A DNA stretch of 33,032 nucleotides from Desulfobacterales bacterium (GTDB lineage: Bacteria; Desulfobacterota; Desulfobulbia; Desulfobulbales; VMSU01). The stretch covers positions 1 through 33,032 of the forward strand of contig DRPV01000325.1 in assembly GCA_011330685.1 (NCBI GenBank), given 5' to 3'. Position numbers and translations under genes: made by a program. Below the pieces are notes generated by a model, which saw nothing but the letters and a program-made list of their open reading frames with translations, ran no database searches and was not told the origin of the DNA. Positions 17,440 to 27,302 of the stretch are shown here, piece after piece. How positions within the stretch are numbered: position 1 is the first letter of the stretch; each line of letters starts with the position of its first letter.

Positions 17440-19431
17440 TCAGCTGCCGGGGCCGGCGCAGCCTACCCCTGCTACGGCTCCGCCTCCCAGGTCTCGACGC
17501 ATATCCATATCAAACAATACCCGATCCTGCTTTTTGTTGATTCCCAAGGCCTCACGCTTATCATCAATATGAGCGATCATCTTATGCGCCAGCTTAACGG
17601 GATCGGGCTCGATAGCCCATTTTCCGCCGCTAAGCTCCTCATGACCTTCCGTGATATATTTCGTCATTTTTTTGGAACCGGTAACCGGTAAGGCGTTAAA
17701 TATAACATAGAGACCGCTGCCCACAAAATACTGCCCGATAGCCACCGCCTTTTCACTCATCCATATTGGCGAAGTTCCCGCCACCGGTAAGTCGGAGATA
17801 TGCTCACCAAGCCCCCCCTCTGCCACCATCTGACTGACGGCAAGCAACAGGCGGCTGTTATCAACACAGGAGCCCATATGAAGAACAGGAGGTGTTCCCA
17901 GGGTCTCACATATCTCAGCCAGACCAGCACCAGCAAACTCCTGAGCAGCTTCAGGGCGCATAAGACCCGCCCGGCCCAGAGCCGTGGCTGAACAGCCGGT
18001 GGCCAGCACCAGGACATTATTTTTAATGAGTTCCCTGGCAATGATTTCGTGGGTGTCGTCGGAGTATTTATAGTTATCACAGCCAACCATGGCGGCCACT
18101 CCCCGAATCCGGCCGTTAATTATGTTGTCATTCAGAGGCCGATAACTGGCCCGAAAGCGGCCACCCTGAATATAATTAACGGTTTCATTACTGAAACCGG
18201 CCACCACATCCAGTTTTTTACTCTCCGGAATATAGAATTTGCCACGTTTTTTGTAGTTGGCAATGGCCTTGGTCAGAATTTCCTTGGCACTGATTATGGC
18301 ATTATCGTCGTCAAACTGAATATGAACGGCACCTTCCATCTTGGCCCGGTAATTGGTAGTAATAATATCCGTATGAAAGGACTTGGCAACCTCGGCCACT
18401 GATTGCATGATGCACTGAATATCTACAACCATGGCCTCCACGGCACCGGTGGCAAGAACAATCTCCTGCTGAATAAAACCAGCCGCCACCGGAATACCGC
18501 GGCGCATGAGAATCTCATTACCAGTACAGCAGACACCAACAAGGTTAATCCCCTTGGCGCCGGCCTTTTTGGCCAAAGCCAGCATGTCATCCTCCTGGGC
18601 GGCCATGCACAGAGCCTCGGCCAGCAGCGGTTCATGCCCATGTACGGTAACATTTACCTGATCCTTTTGCAGAACACCAATATCAACGATGGAGCGGATA
18701 GGCACCGGTGTGCCAAACATGATATCAGTCAATTCCGTTGACATCATGGAGGCCCCCCAACCGTCGGCAAGGGCGCAGCGATTGGCCTGGAGCATGAGGT
18801 TTTTATATTCCTGATCAACACCCATATGGGTACGATGCATTAACTCGACGACCTCACGGTCAATTCCCCTGGGCTCAACCCCGATTTTCTTCCACATGGC
18901 CTGCAGGGTAGCCGGAGCCCGTTTCAGCATGGTCAGGAAACCACTTTGCTGACCGAATTCCGCCAGGCATTTTTCACCAAGTTCCAGGGCAATTTCATTT
19001 TTATCCCGCCCCTCAATCTCAACATCAAAGACCTTGGCCAGGGTATGAAGTTTAGCCACATCCTTGATTTGATGCTCGGTTTCACCCTTGGCAGTGGCGA
19101 TAAATCCCTGCACCATCTCACGGGCATGATCCGTATGAGCGGCAGAACCAGCAGCAACCATCCGGGAGAAATTACGAGCGGCAACCGTTTCGGCAGTAGC
19201 CCCGCAGACGCCGACCATCTCCGCGACCCCGTCGATAATCTGACACGGCCCCATATTACAGTTTCGGCAGCAGACCCCGCCGGAGCCAAAGAGACAGGCC
19301 GACATTCCCCGGTCATCAACCCGGTGAAAGGCGGTCTTAACGCCCTTGGCGACATCCTGGGCCAAAACCTCCTTGGTAGAGGGGCAGGTTATATTATCGC
19401 ATCCTTCACAGCCAATTTTTCGCATACTCAT
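17440..19431 (-). CDS. cooS: Ni-Fe-S carbon monoxide dehydrogenase catalytic subunit
   Basis: A 663-residue CooS/AcsA, reducing CO2 to CO for acetyl-CoA synthase. The N-terminus has CEGCDNITC and then the B/D-cluster motif CLFGSGGVCCRNCNMGPC. All C-cluster ligands can be recognised: His in VTVHGHEPLLAE, and Cys in GVCCTGNEI, VDIQCIMQ, MVGCDNYKYSD, LATGCSATALG and HMGSCVDNSR. The protein should therefore be an active CODH and not a ligand-deficient paralogue. ATG 19431 is preceded by AAGGAG. It sits between folD and metF-acsD in the acs cluster, which points to the carbon-fixing role (acsA). The reaction is reversible, so acetate oxidation is equally possible. Confidence 0.96.
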   Translation of the reverse strand: MSMRKIGCEGCDNITCPSTKEVLAQDVAKGVKTAFHRVDDRGMSACLFGSGGVCCRNCNMGPCQIIDGVAEMVGVCGATAETVAARNFSRMVAAGSAAHTDHAREMVQGFIATAKGETEHQIKDVAKLHTLAKVFDVEIEGRDKNEIALELGEKCLAEFGQQSGFLTMLKRAPATLQAMWKKIGVEPRGIDREVVELMHRTHMGVDQEYKNLMLQANRCALADGWGASMMSTELTDIMFGTPVPIRSIVDIGVLQKDQVNVTVHGHEPLLAEALCMAAQEDDMLALAKKAGAKGINLVGVCCTGNEILMRRGIPVAAGFIQQEIVLATGAVEAMVVDIQCIMQSVAEVAKSFHTDIITTNYRAKMEGAVHIQFDDDNAIISAKEILTKAIANYKKRGKFYIPESKKLDVVAGFSNETVNYIQGGRFRASYRPLNDNIINGRIRGVAAMVGCDNYKYSDDTHEIIARELIKNNVLVLATGCSATALGRAGLMRPEAAQEFAGAGLAEICETLGTPPVLHMGSCVDNSRLLLAVSQMVAEGGLGEHISDLPVAGTSPIWMSEKAVAIGQYFVGSGLYVIFNALPVTGSKKMTKYITEGHEELSGGKWAIEPDPVKLAHKMIAHIDDKREALGINKKQDRVLFDMDMRRDLGGGAVAGVGCAGPGS

Positions 19432-19494
19432 AATAACTCCTTAAATTATCAGACCGTAAACCATCTCTACGGCATGGGTGATTTTAAAACCACC

Positions 19495-19506
19495 GCAACT
19501 ATTCAG
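19495..19506 (+). repeat. Core 12-mer of the intergenic repeat, folD-cooS gap
   Basis: GCAACTATTCAG differs by one base from GTAACTATTCAG. The following bases do not resemble the longer copies, so this may be a fragment or a chance match. The gap of about 160 bases (19432-19592) holds nothing else recognised. Confidence 0.35.
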
Positions 19507-19592
19507 CAGCACCACATCTGCGCCCATTTCGGATTTCTCGATTTCTCGAATACAGCCTGTCTGAAGATTTACACCCACAAATTTACTGCTTT

Positions 19593-20480
19593 TTATAACA
19601 GACCGGCAGCGGACTTGGCCGACTGTACCGTGTTCATCATCAACATGGTAATGGTCATGGGGCCAATGCCGCCCGGTACCGGTGTAATGGCAGAGACCTT
19701 ATCTTTAACCGCCTCAAAGTCAACATCCCCAGCGAGGATTGATTTACCTTCGGCAGTCTTGCCAATCCGGTTCACTCCGACATCAAGAATTACCGCGCCC
19801 TCTTTTACCATATCGGCGGTGACCATCTTGGGTACCCCCACCGCGGCAATCAGAATATCCGCCCGCTTAGTATGAAAGGCGGTATCCTTGGTACGGGTAT
19901 GACACAGGGTAACAGTGGCATTACCGCCTTCCCGCTTCTGAAGCATGAGGTTGGCAATGGGCTTACCGACAATATTACTGCGGCCCAGGACTACTACCTC
20001 TTTACCGCTGGTCTCAATATTATTACGTTTCAGAATTTCAAGCATACCGTGCGGGGTGCAGGGCAGGAAGCATTTTTCGCCCAGCATCATTTTGCCGATA
20101 TTAACCGGATGAAAGCCGTCCACGTCTTTATCCGGATCAATGGCATAGAGAATATTGGCTTCATTAATATGCTTGGGCAGAGGTAACTGCACCAGAATAC
20201 CATGCAGTTTATCGTTCTTGTTACATTTATCGACTAAAGCGAGGAGATCTTCCTCAGAGGTGTCGGCCGGCATATCGTAACGCTCTGAATAAATCCCCAG
20301 ATTCTTCGAGGTTCTTTCTTTGGCCCCGACATATACCTCGGAGGCCGGATCTTCACCAACAAGAATAGTTACCAGTCCGGGAACCACGTTATGTTTTTCC
20401 CTTAATTCCGTAATCTCCTGCTTTAACTCTTCCCGAATGGTCTTGGCAGTCTCTGTACCGCTTAATATCTTAGCACTCAT
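19593..20480 (-). CDS. folD: Bifunctional methylenetetrahydrofolate dehydrogenase / methenyltetrahydrofolate cyclohydrolase
   Basis: A 295-residue FolD, converting formyl-tetrahydrofolate via methenyl- to methylene-tetrahydrofolate. Visible signatures: YVGAKERTSKNLGI with the catalytic Lys, GILVQLPLPKHI, the DVDGFHPVNIGKM folate motif, the nucleotide-binding VLGRSNIVGKPIANLML and the C-terminal PVPGGIGPMTITMLM. Length is typical. ATG 20480 has AAGGAG upstream. It supplies the two steps between Fhs and MetF, so no separate fchA is required. It is the first gene of the acs block after pilB; the 251-base gap upstream could hold the operon promoter, but I found no convincing one. Confidence 0.96.
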   Translation of the reverse strand: MSAKILSGTETAKTIREELKQEITELREKHNVVPGLVTILVGEDPASEVYVGAKERTSKNLGIYSERYDMPADTSEEDLLALVDKCNKNDKLHGILVQLPLPKHINEANILYAIDPDKDVDGFHPVNIGKMMLGEKCFLPCTPHGMLEILKRNNIETSGKEVVVLGRSNIVGKPIANLMLQKREGGNATVTLCHTRTKDTAFHTKRADILIAAVGVPKMVTADMVKEGAVILDVGVNRIGKTAEGKSILAGDVDFEAVKDKVSAITPVPGGIGPMTITMLMMNTVQSAKSAAGLL

Positions 20481-20731
20481 AAATAGGGGGCTCCTTAAAT
20501 AAGACGAAAGAAATAAATCATCAATTACTTGTTATTATTAATAAATCTACAGCTGATACCATCACTTGTTTCGAGTCCATAACCATGTCGACAAAAAGCA
20601 GGTCAATCAACCGTCAACATTGGCTCAAATAGACTTTTTTATTATATATACAAAATAGGAATAATAATACTTGATAGAGGGGGAGTTAGCAATAGGGAAA
20701 AATACGTATTAATAAATTTTAGAGAGGGACT

Positions 20732-22969
20732 TCATTGGCCTGCCGGCCGGCCGCGACTGCCGGCTAATTTAACAATAATGCCATTGGCATGACCAAGACG
20801 TGAGGCCAGTGCCTTGAATATATGATGGGCGACATCCGGGTATTTTTCAATAACCTCGAGAAGCTTATCGCCGGGATAACGCTTCAGTTTACTGCGCCCC
20901 TTGGAGATAATACTGGCCGAGCGCATTTCCCCGGTAACCGCCGACATTTCACCGAAATATTCACCGGGCTGGACAATTTCAGCAATTTTCTTACCATCCT
21001 TGACGACCATCACCGCGCCCTGGATAAGCTTAAAAAAATCCTTATCATTATTGCCCTGCCTGATTATAAAATCACTCTCCTGATATTCCTCGACATCAGG
21101 ATTAACGAGATAGGCGGGTAGGCTTTCCTCTGTAACCACAGTTTTTCTAAGGATCTCGGCAATACTGGTTGCCCCTTCAATCACCTTATTAACCCCGGCC
21201 ATGCGCAGGGTCTTCATCCCTTCTTGAATGGCGATTTTGCGTAGTTGATCCTCTGGAACCTCGGCGTTAATGGCCTTGCTCACCTCATCGGTGACCTCCA
21301 TGAGCTCAAAGAGACCCACCCGCCCCTTATAACCGCCGCCATTGCAGTTACTGCACCCCTTGGGCCCATAAATATTTAACTCATTCACCCCCTCTTCGGC
21401 AAAACCCATGGCAACCAATTCTTCGGCTTTATAGCTTTTAGTCACCTCCTTGCATTCCGGACACAGGCGTCGTGCCAGACGCTGAGACAGCACCATGGTA
21501 ATGGCCGAGGCTAACATAAAGGCCGGGATACCAATATCCACCAGACGGCCAATGGTGGCCGGGCAGTCATTGGTATGCAGGGTTGAAAATACAAGATGGC
21601 CGGTCATGGCGGCCTTGATGGCGATTTCCGCCGTCTCCATATCCCGAATTTCGCCCACCATGATAATATCAGGATCCTGACGTAAAAAGGCCTTCAAAGC
21701 GGCGGAGAAGGTCATCCCCACCTCATTAATGACATTGACCTGATTGATACCCTTAAAGTTAAATTCCACCGGATCCTCGGCGGTGAGGATCTTGGTTCCC
21801 TCATGGTTCAATGAATTCAAGACCGAATAGAGGGTAACCGTCTTGCCACTGCCCGTGGGACCGGTTACCAGCAGCAGCCCCTGGGGACGGGAGATACAGC
21901 GTTGCAGGGCCTCGAAGGTCGGCTGTTCAAAACCCAGCTTGGTGAGATCGACATTAAGGGATGCCTTATCCAGAATACGCAGAACAATGGACTCGCCAAA
22001 GAGAGTGGGCAGAGTGGAAACCCGGAAATCGACGGCCCTGGTACGGCTGATCCGCATCTTAATACGTCCATCCTGGGGGATGCGGCGTTCAGTAATATCC
22101 AAGGATGCCAATATCTTAATTCTGGAGACCAGTGCGTTTTTAATGGTGAGAGGCAGATTCATGGCCCGGTAAAGGGTGCCGTCCAAGCGATAACGAACCT
22201 GCAGATTCTTCTCGTAGGGCTCAATATGAATATCACTGACCCCATCCTTTACCGCCTTGATAAGGATACCGCTGACCAGCTTAATGATTGGCGCGTCAGA
22301 GGCCGAATATTGTTCAACCTCGTTTTCCTCATCACCAATCATTTCATAGTCTTCTGCCGCCTCCGAAGCCAGGGAACCGAAATCATCAATTTCGGTAACC
22401 GGCTCTTCGTCTTCCTCCTCTTCCCCGCCGTTTTTTATCCCGGCACTGATTAGTTCCTGATAGACTTCATCGTTAATTTTGTAATACTTACGATAGGCCT
22501 CGATAATATCATTTTCCACCGAGATACTGACGGAGAGGCCCATCTTGACCTCGGTCTGCAAGGATTCCACCGCCGCGGTATCGGTGGGCTCCGTCATGGT
22601 AATATGCAGGGTGTTCCCCACGGAACGGAGCGGAAAAGCCATATACTTCACGGCAATTTCAAAGGGCATTATCTTTAAAACATCCAGACTGGGAGGCTCA
22701 GCCGCGATATGTACCGCCGGATAATTATGAACCCGGCTCAAGACCTTGAGGATGGTATCTTCTTCTATATAACCAAGACGGATGAGAATACTACCGAGAC
22801 GGCCGCCGGATTTTTTCTGAAGGTCGAGGGCCTCATTAAGTTGAGTATTACTTATTTGCCCCTCTTTGCGGAGAATCTCACCAATCTTCATCTTACCGGC
22901 CCCGGACTGGTCTTTCACCGAGGCCCGAAGACTGGATTGCTGTTTATTTTGTGGTTTAGGAGGGGACAT
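20732..22969 (-). CDS. PilB/GspE-type secretion ATPase with MshEN and cyclic-nucleotide-binding domains
   Basis: A 745-residue hexameric ATPase of the type IV pilus/type II secretion family, working at the inner membrane base. Residues about 27-165 form an MshEN region with two tandem motifs (KIGEILRKEGQI and RLGSILIRLGYI), the fold that binds c-di-GMP in some relatives. The ATPase core has Walker A GPTGSGKT at about 370, Walker B IIMVGEIRDMETAE, and the zinc tetracysteine CPEC...CSNC. Residues about 620-735 add a cyclic-nucleotide-binding domain with IIRQGNNDKDFF and a cassette PGEYFGEMSAVTGEMRSASI, which is unusual for PilB. The N-terminal 26 residues are low in complexity; ATG 22969 lacks a clear ribosome-binding site and M27 is an alternative. 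No other pilus gene is near. Confidence 0.9.
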   Translation of the reverse strand: MSPPKPQNKQQSSLRASVKDQSGAGKMKIGEILRKEGQISNTQLNEALDLQKKSGGRLGSILIRLGYIEEDTILKVLSRVHNYPAVHIAAEPPSLDVLKIMPFEIAVKYMAFPLRSVGNTLHITMTEPTDTAAVESLQTEVKMGLSVSISVENDIIEAYRKYYKINDEVYQELISAGIKNGGEEEEDEEPVTEIDDFGSLASEAAEDYEMIGDEENEVEQYSASDAPIIKLVSGILIKAVKDGVSDIHIEPYEKNLQVRYRLDGTLYRAMNLPLTIKNALVSRIKILASLDITERRIPQDGRIKMRISRTRAVDFRVSTLPTLFGESIVLRILDKASLNVDLTKLGFEQPTFEALQRCISRPQGLLLVTGPTGSGKTVTLYSVLNSLNHEGTKILTAEDPVEFNFKGINQVNVINEVGMTFSAALKAFLRQDPDIIMVGEIRDMETAEIAIKAAMTGHLVFSTLHTNDCPATIGRLVDIGIPAFMLASAITMVLSQRLARRLCPECKEVTKSYKAEELVAMGFAEEGVNELNIYGPKGCSNCNGGGYKGRVGLFELMEVTDEVSKAINAEVPEDQLRKIAIQEGMKTLRMAGVNKVIEGATSIAEILRKTVVTEESLPAYLVNPDVEEYQESDFIIRQGNNDKDFFKLIQGAVMVVKDGKKIAEIVQPGEYFGEMSAVTGEMRSASIISKGRSKLKRYPGDKLLEVIEKYPDVAHHIFKALASRLGHANGIIVKLAGSRGRPAGQ

Positions 22970-23067
22970 GTTTCAAATTAAAAAAAATAAACCGGTTAAG
23001 TCATCTATTTATCCGGCATTACGCCGAGCAGTTACAAATAAGTTTACACTATGCGCGGGCGATATAC

Positions 23068-23113
23068 AAAAAAAAAGGCGGAAGGCTGTATTCAACAGCC
23101 TCCCACCTTTTTT
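23068..23113 (-). terminator. Intrinsic terminator after fhs
   Basis: On the minus strand GGTGGGAGGCTGT pairs with ACAGCCTTCCGCC (13 bp, two G-U pairs) around a TGAAT loop, followed by a run of nine T. In plus coordinates the stem is 23077-23107. The plus strand also has T6 after the stem, so it could stop transcription both ways. It separates fhs from pilB. Confidence 0.85.
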
Positions 23114-23165
23114 ACAACAATTTTTACAACAATTTACCAAACAGAATCAAGCTCAAAGTGCGGAT

Positions 23166-24929
23166 TTAGAAGACCCCCTTAACCTTGCCGGTCTCCACAT
23201 CCACATCAACCCGCCGGTAAGCCGGATCAGACGCTGTACCCGGCATAAGGCTGATAGCCCCGGCCACGGGCACGACAAAACCTGCCCCCTTGTAAGTCAG
23301 GATATCACTGATAGGCAGAGTCCAGCCGGTGGGCACACCCTTTTTGGCGGGTTCATGAGAAAGGCTCAAGTGAGTCTTAACCATACAGGTACCCATCTCT
23401 TTAAGCTCCGGATCCGCTTCCATCCGCTTGAGTTTAGTCTGAGCTTCAGGCGAGTAACTTACCCCGTCGGCGCCATAGACCTCCTTGGCAATCAGTTCAA
23501 TCCGCTGACTCAGGGGGGTATCGAGTTCATAGAGAAATTTAAAGTCATTGGGCTCTTCACAGGCATCAACAACGGCATCGGCAAATTCCAGCGCTCCGTC
23601 ACCACCATGCTCCCAATGCCTTGAGAGGGCGACCCTGGCCCCGGCAGCCTCGGCGAGACGCCGTACCGCCTTAATCTCATCATCAGTATCAGTGTAAAAG
23701 GCGTTAATACAGACTACGGGATTGATCCCGGCCTTTTTAACCGTTTCAATATGATGAACCAGATTCGCGCAGCCCTGCTCAACCCAGCCGACGTTTTCAG
23801 AACCATACTCCTGGGGCATGGGCTTGCCGGGCACGGGAATCGGCGCCCCGCCATGGCATTTCAGGGCCCGAATAGTGGCCACGACTACCGCGCAGTTTGG
23901 CTTCAAACCACTAAACCGGCACTTAAGATTCCAGAATTTTTCAAAACCGATATCGGCCCCAAAACCGGATTCCGTCACATTATAATCAGCCAGTTTAAGG
24001 CCAAGACGATCGGCCAGTACCGAAGACTGACCAATGGCGATATTAGCGAAAGGCCCGGCATGCACCAATACCGGCTGCCCCTCAAGGGTCTGGAGAAGAT
24101 TGGGGTTTAAGGCCTCAACCATCCAGGCGGTCATGGCCCCGGCCACGTCGAGATCCTCGGTGGTAACCGGCTCATCGCGGCGGTTGTAGCCCACCACAAT
24201 CCGTCCCATTCTCTCGCGCATGTCTTTTAAGTCACGGGCCACGGAAAGAATTGCCATAATCTCCGAGCTTACGGCAATAGCGAATTTGGACTGCATAGTC
24301 ATACCGTCCATCTTACCGCCCAGACCTATGGTTATATTGCGCAGGGCCTGAGCGCAGAAATCCATAACCCAGCCCATTTCTACCTTTTTGGGATGAATAT
24401 CCAGCCTCTTTAAACCGCGCCTGGTCAGAATTTCATCGGTATAATTGGACTCGTGCTGCATCCGGGAGGTAACCGCCACCATGGCCAGGTTATGGGCGTT
24501 GACAATGGCGTTTATATCGCCGGTCAAACCAAGAGAAAAAGGGGTCAGCGGAATACACTGGGCCAGTCCGCCGCCGGCGGCACTGCCCTTGATATTCATG
24601 GTGGGGCCGCCGGAGGGCTGGCGGATAGCTCCGATTACGCTCTTATTACGTTTGCCAAGCCCCTGAACCAGACCCATAGCGCAGGTGGACTTTCCCTCGC
24701 CAAGAGGGGTGGGAGTAATGGCGGTAACATCGATATATTTACCATCCGGCCGATTCTGCAAGCGCTTTAGAATAGCCCGGTAATCAAGTTTGGCGACATA
24801 ATGGCCATGGGGCAGAAGTTCCTCCTTCTGCAGGCCGAGTTCCTCTCCAAGCTGATAAACTGTTTTCATGCGGCTTTCCGCCTCTTCGGCAATCTCCCAG
24901 TCCGCGTGCTTTGTCGGATCCAATACCAT
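23166..24929 (-). CDS. fhs: Formate-tetrahydrofolate ligase
   Basis: A 587-residue Fhs, which activates formate with ATP to 10-formyl-tetrahydrofolate, the first folate step of the pathway. Signatures: the P-loop-like [16 protein letters not shown] near residue 75, [19 protein letters not shown], and [16 protein letters not shown]. The length fits the family, which is 550-600. ATG 24929 has AAAGGAG upstream. It lies close to folD, cooS and acs genes but is set apart by a strong terminator and the pilB-like gene, so it is probably a separate transcript. It links formate from the FdhA fusion to FolD. Confidence 0.97.
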   Translation of the reverse strand: MVLDPTKHADWEIAEEAESRMKTVYQLGEELGLQKEELLPHGHYVAKLDYRAILKRLQNRPDGKYIDVTAITPTPLGEGKSTCAMGLVQGLGKRNKSVIGAIRQPSGGPTMNIKGSAAGGGLAQCIPLTPFSLGLTGDINAIVNAHNLAMVAVTSRMQHESNYTDEILTRRGLKRLDIHPKKVEMGWVMDFCAQALRNITIGLGGKMDGMTMQSKFAIAVSSEIMAILSVARDLKDMRERMGRIVVGYNRRDEPVTTEDLDVAGAMTAWMVEALNPNLLQTLEGQPVLVHAGPFANIAIGQSSVLADRLGLKLADYNVTESGFGADIGFEKFWNLKCRFSGLKPNCAVVVATIRALKCHGGAPIPVPGKPMPQEYGSENVGWVEQGCANLVHHIETVKKAGINPVVCINAFYTDTDDEIKAVRRLAEAAGARVALSRHWEHGGDGALEFADAVVDACEEPNDFKFLYELDTPLSQRIELIAKEVYGADGVSYSPEAQTKLKRMEADPELKEMGTCMVKTHLSLSHEPAKKGVPTGWTLPISDILTYKGAGFVVPVAGAISLMPGTASDPAYRRVDVDVETGKVKGVF

Positions 24930-25026
24930 CTTGATTTCTCCTTTTTGTTGAGTAATAAGTAATAACTAAAATAAAAGTATTATAAAAGTATTTTTAAAAA
25001 TTAAGGCTTGAGGGCCTTGCAAAAAG

Positions 25027-25130
25027 TCGAATTTGTCACGTCTAATCTCGAAAATTCAAAAATTCGAAAAACTTTCGGCAAGCAAAATAATTGATTGGCC
25101 CACGCTTTACAATAGGTACAAATACCTATT
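25027..25130. repeat. Two small palindromes between thyX and fhs
   Basis: TCGAATTT (25027-25034) and AAATTCGA (25060-25067) are inverted copies. AATAGGTA-CAAA-TACCTATT (25111-25130) is a perfect 8-bp hairpin. The gap of 221 bases carries no gene. Neither hairpin has a T-run, so their role as terminator is doubtful; the second could be an operator-like site. Confidence 0.45.
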
Positions 25131-25150
25131 CGGGCGCTGATTATAGTGTC

Positions 25151-26089
25151 CTAAGCGGGGAATACGGCGGGGAATATTACCTTAAATTTATCTGACAGGG
25201 GGATCATCAATTCCCGCATGGAGGGCTCAGCCGCCGTTGAGGTGCGGAGCTTAAAGATATGCCGCCATTGCAAAAGGCTGGCAAAGACAATAATTTCCGT
25301 CTTGCATGAATTGGGCAGCACCGTACGGGCAGCCTGGGGAGAGGCGGTCTTCAATAATTCAAAATACAGGCTCTCGGTCTCAACCATGGCCCGTGCCCAG
25401 AGCTTGTATTCTTCAGAATTTTCATCAAAAAACATTGGTTTGATAAAGGTAACTTCACTGCCGAACTGATCTTTGTCATAACGGCAATAGCGTTGGCTCT
25501 CCTGCAGATACGAACAGGGGCGGTGACGGACAATCTCATGAGTAACCGCCCGGTTGGTAATAAATTTCACCGCCAGAAAACGATGCCGGGCCATCAGACC
25601 AGCGTCCAACGTCTCCACCTCGGTTAGAGGAACCTTCTCCAGCGCAATACCGGCCTGGGGCAGCCAGCCGCTCCTGGGGCGCAGATCATCAAAGAAAAGG
25701 GGATAACGCCCGGCGAGAACAGCGGTTATCCCCTTCACCATCTTCACGGCCGGATGATCCATGAACAATTCCCGGAAGCCCCGCACGCTGCCGGTAATAA
25801 GCAGAGTGGCTTTATCTAAGCGGTCTATCACCAGATAACGGGGTACCAATTCATAGAAATGATTAATATAACTCTGCGTATCGGCCGTCACCTTAATGGT
25901 CAGAACCGCCATTTCCGCCACAGAATTATGTCCCCGCTTTAAGATGTTTGTTATAAAAGGCCCGGCCGAGTCATCGCTGATTTTTTCTTCACTCTTATAA
26001 CATACCCGGCCGCAGAACTCTATCCGCCGGGCCATACTGCCGTGGTCAAGTTCCCGCAGAATCTCAAATGATGGTGAAATTACCCGCAT
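25151..26089 (-). CDS. thyX: Flavin-dependent thymidylate synthase
   Basis: A 312-residue ThyX, making dTMP from dUMP with FAD, NADPH and methylene-tetrahydrofolate. The signature RHRPCSYLQESQR lies at about residue 188 and matches the RHRxxSxxxxSxR motif. An upstream HNSVAEMAVLTIKV segment and a downstream NSCKTEIIVFASLLQWRHIF segment fit the FAD- and dUMP-binding regions. It is somewhat longer than many ThyX proteins (220-260). It draws on the same folate pool as the carbon-fixation pathway. ATG 26089 lies 31 bases after nifS, so the genes may be cotranscribed. Confidence 0.95.
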   Translation of the reverse strand: MRVISPSFEILRELDHGSMARRIEFCGRVCYKSEEKISDDSAGPFITNILKRGHNSVAEMAVLTIKVTADTQSYINHFYELVPRYLVIDRLDKATLLITGSVRGFRELFMDHPAVKMVKGITAVLAGRYPLFFDDLRPRSGWLPQAGIALEKVPLTEVETLDAGLMARHRFLAVKFITNRAVTHEIVRHRPCSYLQESQRYCRYDKDQFGSEVTFIKPMFFDENSEEYKLWARAMVETESLYFELLKTASPQAARTVLPNSCKTEIIVFASLLQWRHIFKLRTSTAAEPSMRELMIPLSDKFKVIFPAVFPA

Positions 26090-26120
26090 ACAGACCTCAT
26101 AATAGTTTTACATTGATCAC

Positions 26121-27302
26121 TTAAGAATTATTCCGGTTCTGCCAGAATGGTGACATCTCCCGCAGCCCGGCGATGATGGCCGGCATTTTTTCTAAGACCA
26201 GATCAACCTCATCCTCGGTATTAAAGACACTCAGACTGAAACGAATTGAACCATGGGCGGCAGTAAACGGCACTCCCATGGCCCGCATGACATGCGACGG
26301 CTCTAAAGAACCGGAGGTACATGCCGAACCAGAGGAGGCGCATATATTATACTGATCCATATGGAGAAGAATGGCCTCACCCTCAATATATTCAAAGCTG
26401 ATATTAGAGGTATTAGGCAGACGGCTGATCTTATGGCCGTTCAAGATAGAATTAGGGATACTGGCCAGCAGCCCTTCCTCTAATTTATCCCGTAATTTAC
26501 GCACCTTACTGTTCTCAATATTCATCCAGGCTCCAGCCAGTTCACAGGCCTTACCCAGACCGATGATGGAGGCGGTATTTTCCGTCCCCCCTCGCCGGCC
26601 CCTCTCCTGATGGCCACCAATCATAAAGGGTGCGTATGGCGTACCTTTTTTGACATAGAGTACACCAACCCCCTTGGGGGCATGCAGTTTGTGGCCGGAG
26701 AGTGAGAGAAAATTAACCTCTAACTCCCGCAGATTAATAGGGATTTTACCCACCGCCTGCACGGCATCGGTGTGAAACAGAATCCCCTGTTCCCTCGCCA
26801 TGGACGCCATTTCAGCAATGGGAAAGATAACCCCGGTTTCATTATTGGCCCACATAACACTGACCAGGGCAGTATCATCAGTTAAGGCCTTGCGGTATTC
26901 ATCAAGGTCAAGCATGCCCTCACTGTCCACCCCGAGACTGGTAACCCGGTATTTGTGGCCGGTGAGATTTTGCAGACTGGCGGCAAGATTCTTCACCGCT
27001 GGATGCTCTACCCGGGTAGTGACAATATGATGTTTATCGGGGTTGGCCCGCACCGCCGAGAGAATAGCCGTGGAATCGCTCTCCGTACCGCAGCTCGTGA
27101 AGATTATCTCCTCCGGCTCAGCGCCCAGCAGCTCTGCCACCTGCTCACGGGCCTTAACGAGAGCCCGGCCCACCAGTCCGCCAAAGCGGTGCATACTGGA
27201 GGGATTACCGTATAATTCACTAAAATATGGCAGCATAGCCGTAAGAACATCCGGAGCTACCTTGGTCGTCGCGTTATTATCCATATAAATTACATCGTTC
27301 AC
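26121..27302 (-). CDS. nifS: NifS-type cysteine desulfurase
   Basis: A 393-residue pyridoxal-phosphate enzyme that frees sulfur from cysteine for Fe-S cluster assembly. Visible: the start YMDNNATTKV, the PLP Lys in LSLSGHKLHAPKG and the active Cys in SSGSACTSGSLEPSHV. The ATG overlaps the nifU stop by 4 bases (ATGA), indicating translational coupling. Together with NifU it should supply the many Fe-S proteins encoded in this window. Without nif structural genes nearby, a housekeeping role (as in organisms lacking a full isc system) is more likely than nitrogen fixation. It might also provide selenium to selenophosphate synthetase; this is only a possibility. Confidence 0.95.
   Translation of the reverse strand: MNDVIYMDNNATTKVAPDVLTAMLPYFSELYGNPSSMHRFGGLVGRALVKAREQVAELLGAEPEEIIFTSCGTESDSTAILSAVRANPDKHHIVTTRVEHPAVKNLAASLQNLTGHKYRVTSLGVDSEGMLDLDEYRKALTDDTALVSVMWANNETGVIFPIAEMASMAREQGILFHTDAVQAVGKIPINLRELEVNFLSLSGHKLHAPKGVGVLYVKKGTPYAPFMIGGHQERGRRGGTENTASIIGLGKACELAGAWMNIENSKVRKLRDKLEEGLLASIPNSILNGHKISRLPNTSNISFEYIEGEAILLHMDQYNICASSGSACTSGSLEPSHVMRAMGVPFTAAHGSIRFSLSVFNTEDEVDLVLEKMPAIIAGLREMSPFWQNRNNS

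Noticed and set aside
20560-20640. TTGACC/TTATGG as a folD-acs operon promoter on the minus strand
   Set aside because: The -10 match is poor and the spacer is 18 bases; it is not distinguishable from chance.
22866-23624. 252-codon plus-strand frame across the fhs terminator
   Set aside because: It is antisense to fhs and pilB and reads through a strong hairpin; no recognisable motif.
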